55,787 bases of DNA from Priapulus caudatus (GCF_000485595.1 NW_014577230.1:308848-364634), one strand, 5' to 3'. Shown: positions 24,496-36,955, counted from the stretch's first letter. The notes: generated by a model from the sequence alone, not told the origin. A program made the numbers and translations.

Positions 24496-24544
24496 ATTAT
24501 AGTTGTTAATACAATCCCGTTTGTACCAATATTTAAATCCGTAA

Positions 24545-25200
24545 TTAATTTAGCATGCAATGTTTATGATATCCGCATTCTTATCTTAGCTGTTATTGTT
24601 ATGAATAATTAGTCTGCATCATTTTTGTGATTTGAGCAAGATATTGTGCAAAGTGGAAATGTGTATCTGGCGATTTCTTGAATCGGTCGATTCTGGCCTT
24701 AAATTCGTTTGTCGTGGTAGGAGATGGTGGGATGATTCAGTTCACGTGTCTACTGAACGCAAGAGATCTCGCGAAAGAGAAGCCTGTCACATAGTGATGA
24801 ACCCTGATGTTAATCAGGTCAACGGTATATCCATCAGGGTTATTCCATATATGCGCACGTTATAATAATTTTTTTTACACTAGATGGCACCAAAGAGATT
24901 TCCTACAATGAGCTATACATTGGTCCCTCCTTGATTTTCTAATGTCATTGGATGGTGACGCCTCTAGCGGATCACTACATCTCCCCTGAGACCGACTACT
25001 CTAATTTTACTCCTTTTGGCATGCTATGCTTATTTCTTTATTTAAATTCGTTAATACGTATTATCCTAACTGTATAATATTAACCAGGAACGTCATTGTA
25101 ACTATTTTAGCATGTTTATGATATCCGCATTCTTATTTTACCTGTTATTGTTATGCATTATTAATATCATGCTGCACCATTTCTGTTGTCATATTCGGTG
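24545..25200. repeat. Diverged direct repeat pair
   Basis: TTTATGATATCCGCATTCTT plus about 60 further similar bases occurs at about 24563 and 25109. A second pair (TATGCTTATTTCTTT... ATTATCCTAACTGTATAA) occurs at about 25027 and 25371. The spacings differ (about 550 and 345 bp), so this is not a simple tandem array. Confidence 0.55.
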
Positions 25201-28200
25201 GATTTCATCCTAATTGTGCCTATTATTAGCTCCTGATTATATATAATTTAGTATGCGAATTATTTCTGCATTCGCGTTCTATCAATATCATCAAACCTTA
25301 TCAACCTATCCTAACCGTAGCAGACAGTAATTTCAGACTGTTATGCGGTTTCAGACTGTTCAACATGTTATGCTTATTTTTTTTCATTCACATTTTGTTA
25401 ATATTATCCTATTTGTATAAACGTCGAAGTAAAAAGTTGACTTTGACGCTGCATCACGCAACAAATCTCCACCAATGCTAATGTACATAGGAATGGCGCT
25501 CGCTTCGCTGACCGCCGTTTACAGCCAAGATAATTTTCTTTGGCCGATCTTAATCTTATGCGCTCAAAATGGACAGGAATGGGCCCGCAACATAATGATG
25601 CGCCTGCCATGCATTAGTACAAACTCAGTAACAAATTAGGGCAATAGTAAACACACGTATCAAAACGTACCAACCTCATCTTTACCTTCCACTTTTATCC
25701 GCCGCACCTCGTTCAATGAGTACAAGATAAATTAATGAACCAATAGTCGAATAACTATAGTTATGTCGTTTATTTTGACAAATGTTATAATACAAATTTT
25801 CACATAATTATACAGTATGCTGATGGTCAGCACAAAACTAAACAGACTTGCCCACCGAGCAGACCGAACGATTACTCAACACGTTTTCTAGCGGGCGGTT
25901 CCCTGTAATACACGTTAAACAACAAAACTTAACACTAGGATATTCCTACTATCCTACACCTCTATGCCCATGATGGCAGGTTCGGTACCGGTCGGGCTCC
26001 AAAAAATACACGTCTGGGCGAGAATAAACGATTTCATTACGCTTAGTGAACAAAACACATTAATGATAAATGATATTAACCCGGCCAACTCAGTATTGCA
26101 TACGGTCTGTTAGATGGGCAAGTAGCTTTAAATACTACATCTTTCTTTACACATACCATATACAGCAGCAATTTCTGTATACATCCTTAGTAATACAAAT
26201 AGTCCCTGTATTCATGCAAAAATGATTGATCACTTCTTTCGTTCGTACATATGATTACAACACATGAAACAAATGAAAGCAACATGATTTACACTCACGA
26301 CCAGAACTCGTAAATTTAAAATATTGTTCAATTAACGATTTTGCACTCTGATTTCTTGAACAAAAGAACGTCTAATAGATGAAATATGATTAGTAAAGGC
26401 ACAAAAGCTCGTATTGATATAAACCATTTTCATTCTTTTCAATAGAATTAAAAGTAAACGGATGAGTTCTAACCAGCAGTCTATTGGCAATCTGTCAACG
26501 CCCTTCGGATATGCAAGAGCGAATGCGGAGGAGTAAAGACACGCACGTGGCAATGCATATCGATAGGATACCATCACTTTAGCGTTTCAACACATTATCG
26601 TACACACTAGGCCTTACTTATACAGCGTGTACAATTCTCGGCGATTTTAAACATTGACGACCATAACGTGTATTTCCATAACACGCATTAGCGTGTGGCC
26701 ATGTGTTCGAATGCAATAAATCGCTTGGCTACTACCTTGGCTGCGAACAGAAGTCGCATATCAGCAAACAGAGTAATACGAGACGCCTAAAGTGTTAGTA
26801 TCCTTCCTTCCGCAAGGGACTAGAGGGATGAGGTCGGATGCAAAAACCCGGTGTATTGCCAACCCGGCGCTTGGTTTCACGTGTACAGGGGAACAGTCGA
26901 CAGTCAATGTCACACTACTGGCAACTCATTGACGTCTACGCGTCCTCTCGCATGGCTAAATAATGTTTATGCCATAATCCCACCTCCAATGCGATTTTCT
27001 AACGTCGTTTTTGTAAGGACACACACATGCTTCCCAAGCGATCTACACAGAGAAACGACGGCACCCGATGTACACCACTCTACGATGCGATGTAGAATAG
27101 CAATGTCATGCAGCACACCGTTAGAAGGCGTCACCATAACCCTTTTTTGCGCGCATTCACAAGACGATAGTTTTAGGAAGCTAATCCTTATTAGGGCCCA
27201 TCTTCGTCTGAAGAAGTCAGCGCACCTAGGCAATGACTACATACAAGCTACGCAATAAAGGCACCTTGGCATCAGGCAACGAACGCAATAGAAGAGCGAT
27301 TACGGCAGATGCATCGACGACGCCCCCGGACAAAGATGAAGGGACCAAAGCACATCACGCACACCTGCATGCACACTGACATGTAGTCGACAGACCAACG
27401 ACGGCGCCGACACTATATAACACGCGGCGACGTCGTTCTGCTACCATTCGGGTAGTTAGCGTGTGCTGTACATCCAAATATTGAGAGGCAAGATTCTGCA
27501 TGCTGGCAACATGCGTACTGCAGTGGATGATGTGAGGTAATAGTGAAGGAACGCGTTCTACTTGTTTCTCAACAGTTGTGTGTGGATTCCGTCAAAACCT
27601 GATTCTCTTTATTCATGTAGAACAATCTCCGATTGTTATCGCTCCGTTACGTGTATAATATGTGAAATTGTCGTATGCCTGTTACATTCGATCTCCCCAT
27701 TATATATTATAAGGATGCCAAGGGGCTATAAATCGAATTCTGTTATGGGTCTGTTGATTGAATTCGTATACAATTCTAGTCCTATTAAAAACTGCGCAGG
27801 ATTGTAATAAAACAACAATACAGCGTTCTACAAGCAACGACGCTGGTCACGCATACTTTGGCGAACATTGGATAACGGGTTGATCTCGTATCGGGAAAAT
27901 CCGACCATTTTGTGGATCGGAACTTTTACCGAGAAGAGAAGCGAGTGCGACTTGCTTCACCTGTGTTCGTACCGTTTCTAAAAGAACCACGTTTGCTCGC
28001 AAAACCGAGTATATGCGCGCCAGCTTCAGTTGCTTCCACACGCGTGGCAACTGTCGCAGGGACACGATCTCGCGACAATCACCAGCCCACGCACGACCGA
28101 CGCGGCCTCGCGCCTGATTGCATGATACGCGGTCGCTGCTGCTACGTTAGAAAAGACAACGAGGGGTGACGCGACACACGCGTGAACGCGTGAATATTAC

Positions 28201-28300
28201 GCATGCACGTACGCCACCAACGATGAACGTAAACACCAGCAACGACTACAGCAACAACAAGAACAACAACATTAACAACAGCAACGAAAGGAACACAGAA
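25201..28300. other. No gene recognised
   Basis: Both strands were read. Frames up to 135 codons (26851-27258 +) have no family resemblance and no splice context. A TATATAA with GC-rich flanks occurs at about 27415. The upstream first exon of STOML2 could lie here but was not found. Confidence 0.4.
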
Positions 28301-29994
28301 ATAAATTACATGTCTCCGCCTAAAACCATATGTACAAAATGCATAGTTTTGATATAATATATAAAAGGGGTGGCATTAATTTAATGCCCTCCGTCCCTTG
28401 AAAAGGGCCTGTACAAAAAGTGATGCATATGCTCAGAGTCACTGTCACATGGCTTCACAAATCTACTGTTACGGGGGTTTCCCCACACACGTGTCATGCA
28501 CTACTACAAGACATAACATAATGAAATTTAACGCAAAAATAAAGACATCCATGTACATCAGTAATACCATATGTAGCCATTGTAGTAATCCTCCTCCTAC
28601 GACTAACAGAAAATATACATAAAAAACCAATAACTATCTCCCATAGTCCGTGTTGATACGAGCCGCACGTCTATGCGCACGAGGCACACTGTTGTGACAA
28701 AGCTGTCAAATAAAGGTTTTCATACATCAATGTATTTGTGTGTTATTTTCATAAAGCCGGTCCAGGCCATATAACTCGTATCAGCAGGGTACATGTAAGA
28801 CACTTTTCTTTCCAGATGGATACTTGCGAACTTAACAGTAACATTTAAACCTCCTCACGACCAAAGCCATTTGACACCGATCCTGAACATAATACTTATA
28901 GTAAAATCTCTGTACAAAGACTTCTGTATCTATACTGCTGCTTCTGGACAGTTTTACCCCATGCACTAACACGTGCCAACAAAGGAGCGCTTCAGTATTA
29001 TAAATGAAAAAAAAAACTACAGACTGCAATTATTAGAAATTATCAGTTCGTTCGAATTCAATCTCATAGACCAGTTGGCTGGTTTGACCAGAACCTTTCC
29101 ACAAGAGGTCGCCCCTTGCATATCGCCATGGCAAGTACAACTGATCATTTCGGCAAACACTAAGGATATGTAACAATGCCCACATTCTCAATGCAACCAT
29201 AATCTAGAGCTGTCAGTGACTTAAGAGACGAACATGGACTTCCTGGTCTATGGGACTGCTCTTCTGTCTGCAGATCAAACACATAATAACATTTTCAGTC
29301 ATCGTCCAAGCATCACGAAATCACAGTTTGCATTAGGAAGAGGTCAAGCTGGTTGCCTGCTCAGTCCTTCACATGCTTCCCCTGAACAGCCACATTCAAA
29401 TTACTCATCAAGAAAATCCTTCAGATGAATGCAGAAACAAAGACTTTCGAATTCCTTGCCAACCACGACTCCTGCATCTGCCACGATAGTATGTTGGGAG
29501 AGATGGATGGCAGAAAGTCGAATCTTTAGAAGTAATATTGCATAAAACAACAAAAGATGCGTCGATGAACCCTTCGTGTCGTAAACTGCGATAAAACTAA
29601 TACACTATGAAGTGCACCAAGTCGAGCAGGTAACGACGACGGCAGAGACTGCAGTGTGGTCGGCCCCGCAATGACAAACATGCCTGGGTATTGCTACTTG
29701 AGAATCAACTACTAATCTTATTCCGCCCGCCTGGCCATCCACGACTCTCGCTATCGAGCAGGCATTTAAGTAAGTGAGGCAAGTAAGTAGTCCAGCAACG
29801 ACGCGTGGTGGCCAGGTCGCCGGTGGGGTGGCGCGTCGCTCCAACACCCTGCGACCCTAGCCAGGTTGACTGATACGTAGCTCCTTCCAAACGCTAACAG
29901 TCAGTCGCCTCAGGAACACCCGTATCAACCAACCCTCAGCGTATTCGCACGGCGTAGCAGTATCAGAAGTCGCTCGCGGCAGCGGGTCGGCTTG
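28301..29994 (-). other. Probable FGFRL1 3' UTR / intergenic region
   Basis: This lies directly downstream of the FGFRL1 stop on the - strand. A GGCATTAATTTAATGCC dyad sits at about 28372-28388. No other gene was seen and the polyadenylation site is not placed. Confidence 0.35.
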
Positions 29995-30206
29995 CTAGGT
30001 GGAGAAGTCGGTGTAGATCTGCCGCGACTGCTGAGACTGCATGTCGTACGGGTGCGGCGACATCTGATCGCTGTAGTAAGGGTGCGGCGACGTGCGCGGG
30101 TAGTAGTGGTGCTGCTGCTGCTTGTGCGGATGCAGGCTTCGATGCACCTTCGGCTGCGTCGCCACGACAACCTGCGGTACTTCACTGTAGTATGTTCGCT
30201 CAGCAC
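29995..30206 (-). CDS. FGFRL1: FGFRL1 terminal exon, cytoplasmic tail
   Basis: Sixty-nine codons plus TAG. It contains [17 protein letters not shown], then [33 protein letters not shown] and IYTDFST. Paired tyrosines and histidines echo the vertebrate tail, which has tandem Tyr trafficking motifs, an LYTD segment and a His-rich end. Confidence 0.93.
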
Positions 30207-31275
30207 CTGCAGACGACAGCAGTGGCGTTATTATAATTAGGGTTAGGTAAGAGTAATTTTAATTTTAATTAGGATGTTTTAGTATTAGTTTTAGTTTTAG
30301 TAAGTGTGCCTAGTATTTTAATTTTGTGAAAAAAGAGCCCATTTGTGAATTGTGGACGCTGCAGTTTTTGGTAAAATAACCGAATAAGATAGTTTTGATA
30401 TTAAAAAATGACAGTTACTGTGAAAAATATACAGTCTAGTTGTGAAAGTGAATGGGTCTAGTAGGCGTACCAAAATTTGGCCTATATGAAACCCTGAGAA
30501 CATTTGGAGAGGAATGTGAGTACACATAGAGCATACAGACCTGTATTTACCTCAAATGTAGAATGAGAACTAACATCAAACAAATCTGATTACGCTCAAA
30601 GGAAACTTCAAATACAGACAAAAACGCCGCACCACGCGTAATTTGTTTCCATACCCTCCACATTATAGAACAACGAGCACTGCAATAAAAACCAGTGTCA
30701 ACTAATCATCCTAATTGTATTCTGTCACTTAAGGCCCCCACACACGGTGCGGGCTGGCGTGCGCCGAATGCACGTGCAAAATATCTATTGTGTTTGATTT
30801 TTCTGGCTCAGCGCCGAATGCACACCGTGTGCGAGCTGGCTTACATGCGCAAATGGCGCGCGCACGTTTAGCTCAGCGTCGTAGGTGTGCCCCGAATGCG
30901 CACTGTGTGCAGGGGCCTTTACATAGCTCGAAATGACATTAGGTGCTACTCACCCGCCACGGTCTTGCTCGGGGGCTGCAGCTGGGTGCGCGGCCGCGTG
31001 GCGACATTAGCACTGCTAGGTGGTGCTGCGGTGCAGCGGTAGCGGCACACCAGCAGACCGGCAGCGAACAGCAGCACGAGCACGACGGGAATGACGATGA
31101 TGAGCGCGAGTGGTATACCCTCCTCGTAGAGCGTCGGGCCTGCAACGACACAGCACAGAGTGTTACACACACACACACAACATATACGCACACACGCATG
31201 CATGAACGCATGCATGCACGCACGCACGCACGCACGCACGCAACACTCACACACATGCATGCACGCACGCACACA

Positions 31276-31319
<44 letters not shown>

Positions 31320-34300
31320 CAACATATACGCACGCACGCACGCACACACAAACACACACACACATACACACAACATACACACAGCACAACACACACACGC
31401 ACACAGGCACGCACGCACGCACACATACATACACACACACACAACCCATCAAGTCACTCCATGGTTCGTCTGTAAACCGTCAAACCTGATGTCAATCTGA
31501 CACCATACAATCGCTTTTGCTACTCAGAGGAGCATAGGGCCTTCGCAACTGTGTTGCTTTGGTGTCCGGAATAAGCTTTGCCTGACAAAGTTACACACTG
31601 TTGAGTGTTGTGTTGGTGAAGGTGTTAGACCCATGCCGGAGAGATAAACCCATTTCTACAGCAGGTGTTGGCTAAAGCAAATTGGTATAAAATACCTTGC
31701 CTAAGGGAACAACAGCATCGGCCACGGTGGTACTTAAACTTCAGACTTTTCAGGCCTAAGTCAAGTGTGCTATCCACTAAACCACTGTCCCAATCCTCCA
31801 CGCCTGACAAGCACATGCAAGCAAACACAGCGCACACATCCATGTCCACAAGTACACACTCAGACACGCTCACGTATATGCCTGCTTTCTTGGCATCATA
31901 ACTACACCATTTTCACTTACTTAGCACTGTTAGGAATGCACTTTTGAAGCTATAACCATTCTCGTTTGCTCCCAGGCAGATGTACATCCCCGAGTCCTTT
32001 TCAGTGACACCACTTATCACCTGCAAACGAAGAAAACTAGCTCTTAGGCACGCGATTAGATAGCAACGTAGATGATTGAGCCAATGTAAGCAAATTTAAA
32101 TTCATGACCAACGTTCGGTATCTTACTGACATTCAGCACTATTCATTATTTCTGCTTTCCCTGTTTCGTTCACATACATGTTGAACAGCTAGCTATACAC
32201 ATCCGTTTATAACATTAAGAAAATTAAAGCTGGCCAGCGAAATTTGCAACGTGGTAATCTTGTTAGACACAAACTTCAATATGCAGGCAGTCACATCTTA
32301 CGAACGTGTGAGCACAGTGCAGGCACACTTACCAGTTTGTTGAGGTATGGTCCGTCTTCCTCCAGTTGCCGAATTTCTCCAGCTGGAAGGACCTTGTATT
32401 TGTCATTGCCAACTTCTAGGGTAGAGGTGACGTTCTCTCCCTCTTTCACCTCTTTCAACCACTGTAAGCATCGACAAATATTACGACCCTTCCCAACATT
32501 TTTTTGCGTTCTATCGCTACCTGGCACAACAATGAATTACTCCACTGCCTCTCCTGCTTTGTCATAATAAATCATTGTTGCTTAAGTGCCAGAGTTGAGC
32601 AATACTGTAGTCAACACCAGAACGTAAATATCGTGACCCACTTGCGCAACATGCCGCTACACAGCCTCTACTCAGCTCTCTGCGCGTGGCATGAATTTAA
32701 GTAGACTTGCTCTATTGTTCACTACTGGCTAGGGCGAATGCGCGTAGCCGGCTTGCACCTGCCTACCTGAACGTGAGGTTTCACGGCACTCTTCACCTTG
32801 CACTGGAAGGAGGCAGTGCCTCCGTACTCAACTGTGGTATTCACGGGATCCTCCCCCGTCATGAGTGGCTTCTCCTGCCGTACTCTCTCTGCAATAAACA
32901 CCAGGGTGCGAAATTAACATCTGAGTCAGTCCGGAGTCAAATACTCCCTGATTTACTGTCGGACTCCTTGATTTGACATATGCAGGAGTCCGTGAGACTC
33001 CCTGAAAATTCTGCTATATCAACTAGCTCGTTCCAGAGCACGTCCTCACGGAATTACCGTATTTTTTCAGCAAATGTCCAAAGAAAATTTGGCAGACATG
33101 CAACTGCATGAATCTTCAAAATAAGCACATGCATTATTGTTAATATCTTTAGTCTTGCACTTCAGATTGCGGACTCCCTCATTTCTACCCTACACGCAGT
33201 GTCAGGTACGTGTTCCCGCTCAATTTCAGCACCGTTACAAACGACTTCTTTCCAATGCATTCACATAATTATCGTTCCTTATTCTTCCTCGTCACGCTTT
33301 TTAACAAAGCTCTTTTCTAATTCATCGTTTTTCACGACAGACAAAGAGGAATTTACAAACTTAGAACAATTAACTGCAGTAGTTGTGACGGATTAGTGTT
33401 ATGAGCTCATGAACTTGCATGCAATGCACGCATATAGGCATACACACGTACATAAACACGCAGCCATGCACATACGTGCTGGTGGATACAAGTCTGATAC
33501 CTCACACCTACCTACTACTTCTAGTGTGTATGTAGCGTTGATGGCACCATGGATGTTGGAAACCCTGCAGGTGTAAGTTCCACTATCTTCTATTTGTATG
33601 CTCTCCAAAACCAGAGTCCACCTACGATATGACAGAAGAGCAGTGTCACAACAAAGCAATTAAAATAATGCGCAGTGGGGAAAGGAAGGCTACTACCAAG
33701 CCTGGCTGTTACTATACCAAGCCTACTACTATACCCTACTACTATAGCAGTGGTTCTTAACCTTTTTTGAGTCATGGACCCCTTTGAGAATCTGGTGAAA
33801 GCTACGGACCCCTCACGAGAAAAATGCACATAAGTAAAAAAATGGTCACACGGACCACAGGTTAAGAACCTCTGTACTATAGTGTACTGTCACTCACCGA
33901 CCACTCTGCTTGTCCTCATTGTTTAGGTGCAGCACCTGGTCATTCTTCAGCCAGACAATGTCCGGCGGGGGATTGCCCTTTGCCGTGCACTTTAGCCGCA
34001 CGATGGTGCCTATCTTGTGCATCACGTGCTGAGACCGCGTCCTACCACTCTCAGTAAACTCTGGCTTAGCTGCACACAAATCACAGAGAGCACATTATAT
34101 ACACAGGATTCTGTTTCGCTAAGAAAAGATAACACGTTCGTTAACGTTAACGTAAATTTATGATGAATGAGGTTCTTTGTAATCATTGTAATCATTGTTT
34201 TTTTGTGTGGAAAGTATCAATCAGGATGATCCGCAATCTTTAACATCCTTTCGATTCAAAATAAAACATCAAATGAATTTCAGTAGTCTTCTCCCATTAA

Positions 34301-34528
34301 TACCAATTGAACATTGTTAGCATAAACTTAATGCACTAGGTTCCATAAATCTTATTTGTTTCTCTTATATCTATTTCTCTATATAATTAACTTCTCTATT
34401 ATTTCTCCCATAAATCTATAAAGTTTTCTCACCACCCTCTGCTGATATGTCGGGTGTGTCAGGCAATGATGGGACCATGTTCTCTGTTGGAGGAATGTAC
34501 TTGTAGTTGTAGTCCCGATCATCATCGC
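29995..34528 (-). CDS. FGFRL1: FGFRL1, kinase-less FGF receptor-like 1 (5' exons missing)
   Basis: Eight - strand exons are proposed: 34528-34433, 34069-33898, 33621-33512, 32888-32767, 32461-32333, 32020-31921, 31139-30954 and 30206-29995. All are GT-AG and in phase, giving 374 aa to the stop. Order: an acidic/Tyr linker ([16 protein letters not shown]-like), Ig2 (Cys in [20 protein letters not shown] and [11 protein letters not shown], then [11 protein letters not shown]), Ig3 ([58 protein letters not shown]), a single transmembrane helix ([20 protein letters not shown]) and a short Tyr/His/Gln-rich tail ending IYTDFST. No tyrosine kinase exon exists in the tail, which stops 69 codons after the last junction; that and the Ig motifs separate it from FGFR1-4. 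In other animals FGFRL1 binds FGFs and heparan sulfate at the surface and promotes adhesion or dampens signalling. Signal peptide and Ig1 (about 130 residues) must lie upstream, above 34529. Confidence 0.95.
30732..30918. mobile_element. 187-bp MITE with TTA target duplication (PIF/Harbinger-like)
   Basis: The ends AGGCCCCCACACACGGTGCG and CGCACTGTGTGCAGGGGCCT are inverted copies with few mismatches. They are flanked by TTA at 30729-30731 and 30919-30921. A 3-bp TWA duplication is the hallmark of PIF/Harbinger elements. It lies in the last FGFRL1 intron. Confidence 0.8.
30954..31139 (-). CDS. FGFRL1: FGFRL1 transmembrane exon
   Basis: 186 nt, phase 1 to 1. It encodes PTLYEEGIP, the hydrophobic helix [20 protein letters not shown], then the stop-transfer CRYRC and a Pro/Ser-rich juxtamembrane part. 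Acceptor TTGCAG, donor GGCGG|gtgagt. Confidence 0.93.
31158..31445. repeat. (CA)n/(ACGC)n microsatellite in FGFRL1 intron
   Basis: Alternating CACACA, GCATGCATGCACGC and (ACGC)n runs of nearly 290 bp start about 20 bp upstream of the transmembrane exon's acceptor. Confidence 0.95.
31570..31800 (-). repeat. tRNA-derived SINE
   Basis: On the - strand from about 31800: CAGTGGTTTAGTGGATAGCA (A-box-like), then CTGAAGTTTAAGTACCACC (weak B box), then a conserved-looking body with TTCCCTTAGGCAAGGTATTT. CCTTGGGCAAGG-type bodies are, from memory, common in metazoan SINEs. The 3' end is not defined. Confidence 0.55.
31921..32020 (-). CDS. FGFRL1: FGFRL1 exon, second half of Ig3
   Basis: 100 nt, phase 0 to 1. 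It encodes [20 protein letters not shown] then [14 protein letters not shown]. The D.GMY.CLGAN motif holds the second Ig3 cysteine. The last Ser is completed by the next exon. Confidence 0.96.
32333..32461 (-). CDS. FGFRL1: FGFRL1 exon, first half of Ig3
   Basis: Forty-three codons, phase 0 to 0. It encodes [20 protein letters not shown] then [20 protein letters not shown] then NKL. It contains the Ig3 core Trp and an N-glycosylation sequon (NVT). Confidence 0.96.
32767..32888 (-). CDS. FGFRL1: FGFRL1 exon, Ig2-Ig3 junction
   Basis: 122 nt, phase 1 to 0. It encodes [20 protein letters not shown] then [20 protein letters not shown] then Q. The sequon NTT and the first Ig3 cysteine are present. 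DPVNTTV..GGT.SFQCKV is highly diagnostic for FGFRL1. Confidence 0.96.
32903..33192. mobile_element. About 290-bp MITE-like element, GGGTGCGAAAT ends
   Basis: GGGTGCGAAATTAACA at the left and ATTTCTACCCT at the right are imperfect inverted ends. GGACTCC/GGAGTC words recur inside in both orientations. It starts about 14 bp from the splice acceptor of the Ig2-Ig3 exon. Confidence 0.45.
33512..33621 (-). CDS. FGFRL1: FGFRL1 exon, second half of Ig2
   Basis: 110 nt, phase 2 to 1. It encodes [20 protein letters not shown] then [16 protein letters not shown]. The second Ig2 cysteine (YTC) and the sequon NAT are present. Confidence 0.96.
33748..33874. mobile_element. 127-bp hAT MITE with perfect 8-bp target duplication
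   Basis: The ends CAGTGGTTCTTAACC and GGTTAAGAACCTCTG are inverted. The 8-mer TACTATAG flanks both sides (33740-33747 and 33875-33882). The 8-bp duplication and CAGTGGTTCT-type ends are typical of hAT/Charlie-like elements. It lies in the FGFRL1 Ig2 intron; the right duplication ends 15 bp from the exon boundary. Confidence 0.92.
33898..34069 (-). CDS. FGFRL1: FGFRL1 exon, first half of Ig2
   Basis: 172 nt, phase 1 to 2. It encodes [20 protein letters not shown] then [20 protein letters not shown] then [17 protein letters not shown]. It has the first Ig2 cysteine and core Trp. The basic stretch before IGTIVRLKC corresponds to the heparin-binding region in the family. Confidence 0.96.
34433..34528 (-). 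CDS. FGFRL1: FGFRL1 exon, Ig1-Ig2 acidic linker
   Basis: 96 nt, phase 1 to 1. It encodes [19 protein letters not shown] then [12 protein letters not shown]. It is acidic and Tyr/Pro-rich, in the position of the acid box linker. Acceptor TTTCAG, donor GGGTG|gtgaga. It requires an upstream exon ending with one base. Confidence 0.85.
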
Positions 34529-34664
34529 CTGAAAGCAAGGACAGAACAGTAAGCCAACAGCACATCTCATACTCTGCTCATTCACTTCATATGCACTGGC
34601 CAGCATAGTATTACATGCATGCAATCCAGCCAGCACCAGCAATGCACGAACAATGTCATTATGA

Positions 34665-34698
<34 letters not shown>

Positions 34699-36810
34699 AT
34701 ATATTATCAAGAGTATAATAAATACTTATTTATACTAATATTCAAAAAAAATATACTAAATATTTATTAGCTCTTGATGTTATATATATATATGCATACA
34801 TTGCCATATGGCGTCAGGTTATGCAGATATGTTTTAATCTGATCCACGGTAATGCTCTACTGAATAAATTTTACGAGACGAATGGCAGAATTCTAGGTAA
34901 GCTAGGCACTGTGAATGTAGAGGGGTGGACCACAAGATTATTTCATCTATGAAGGTAGTGTCTATAGAAAAAAGTTGAGAAAGTGGTGAATATGTTAATA
35001 GTGCTCGCATATTTGTTCGCTTTGTGTGTTTTTTTACATATGAAATACCATGGTCCTGTTTTACCCTCACTGCGACAGCCAGTAGGCAGATAACAGTGAC
35101 TTGTGCACTTGCAAATGCCTATCATACAGAGTCAGAAACAGTAATAACAATAATAACAGCTCGCCAACAAACAAAGAACAGGCACTATAATCCGCAGCCT
35201 ATATCTATCTGCCAGAGCAGAACGCAGCAGAACCCACTGCGATTACCTCGACACACAAACATCGGTTCTCGAACCTGTTTGTAGCTAGAAATCACAACTG
35301 ACCGCGCTACAGAACGTTCCCATTAATATTGCTAGCAGTGTGCACTAGATGGCAGCACGTGCTCGACGTGGGCAAATTATATGTTACGCAGGCGCAGGTG
35401 CTAACGGCCACTTGTAGCGTGCCGACTTTAATGGTCCCCCCAGGCGAGGATCGCCATAAAGATTGAGTATAGACTGGAACCGGTGCTGTCACTTTAGAGT
35501 TAATTAATTATAGCCAGTGGTACTCGAAAACATGTCTGTACAAATACCCAGGAGCAGTCTATCGCAGGAGAGCCAAGTTGATGAGTTTCGGTACACTACC
35601 ATAAATCTTCTGACACACGAATTCGCTGATTGTTAAGTACACAGCTCATATAATCTCGCATGTCCACTTGTTTTACGACCTTAGCCGTACAGCAAAACAC
35701 CCCCCAGCTCACGCACTCTCGGTCTCCTTAGAGAACCTCCTGCAATCGCTCGTGTAAGTCTTGTGATTGCCTCTGAACCGTTTTACTTGTAAACAAACGC
35801 ATTATACCGTGGACACGCAAAAAGTACGAGAGAAAATGATTTTTTTTATAGCAAATCATTAAGCGTAAATCCAACGGAATTGTTTGGTAGCATAACGCCA
35901 CCTGAGAATACAGCGTAAAATACGTTGAAAATAATAACACAAGTTTTTTGTACACCGAGACATTTATTTAAATTACAGCCACGCACTTCTTCTAATCGTC
36001 GAATTGCCTTGCCATTTAGAATAACGACTGCCACTTACGCGATGTGCTCTGCCTCGGGGCCATCATAAAACTCTTCACGATACTTCTACAAAATTTCGAC
36101 GTTCTCCAACGCAGACGAGCAAGGCAGCAAGCACAACGACACGCGTTACTTCCCCCCCCCCCCGCCGCAGTCTACAACCCATTCCACAGCGCCTCTCCAC
36201 GCAGTACCTGTCATAAACGACAGCGGGTCACTTCGGGGAGAAGAGCCTTAAGGACGCTGAGTTTGTCTCAAATTAACTCGTCAATTGCGGCTAATTTCGA
36301 CTAGATTTACTGTACTCAAATTGCTGAGGTGTCCTCGAGGCTCTCAGAGAACTTCAGTAAGAAGCGTAAACCAGTTCTTGACTCGGCCCAGGCAATTAGT
36401 CTTAAGTTATCTACGTCAACAGAATCGGCCATCATCATCAACCTCTCCAGTCAACCACGCGGGGATCAACGCGCTATCTAGATGGACACCTCAAGTACGT
36501 GGTGGCACGAGTTTGTGCGAGAAGCGAGAAGGTGGTGGAAGTCTGCGTGGACGCTGCCAACTTGCTGCTCTCTTTGTGAGAGTTCTGTTGGGTGGAAGAG
36601 GTGGTGGTGGTGGTGGTGGGCAGTAGAGTCGCATGGTGGTGGTGGTGGGGGGACTTCCTTACGCCCAGCCCACCGATAGGAATGAGCAAATGCGATTAAG
36701 GAATGCATGTATTTACCTGCCGAAACGACACTGACAATACTGCAAACGCTCCCCGAATCCGTGAAAAACGCAGCGAGGAAGATCGGAGAAAGTGAGACAC
36801 ATAGCGAGAG
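34529..36810. other. Upstream of FGFRL1, no exon recognised
   Basis: It contains an (AT)n tract (34665-34700), AT-rich DNA, a C-run (36150-36163) and GGTGGT repeats (36595-36650). I looked for Ig1 signatures (YxC, NYTL) on the - strand and found none. Confidence 0.4.
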
Positions 36811-36812
36811 AG

Positions 36813-36955
<143 letters not shown>

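Noticed and set aside
24545-25200. LTR pair
   Set aside because: The direct repeats are only about 85 bp, diverged, with unequal spacing and no TG...CA ends or coding between them.
26851-27258. 135-codon + strand frame
   Set aside because: No domain, no splice context, composition like random translation, and overlapped by an opposite-strand frame.
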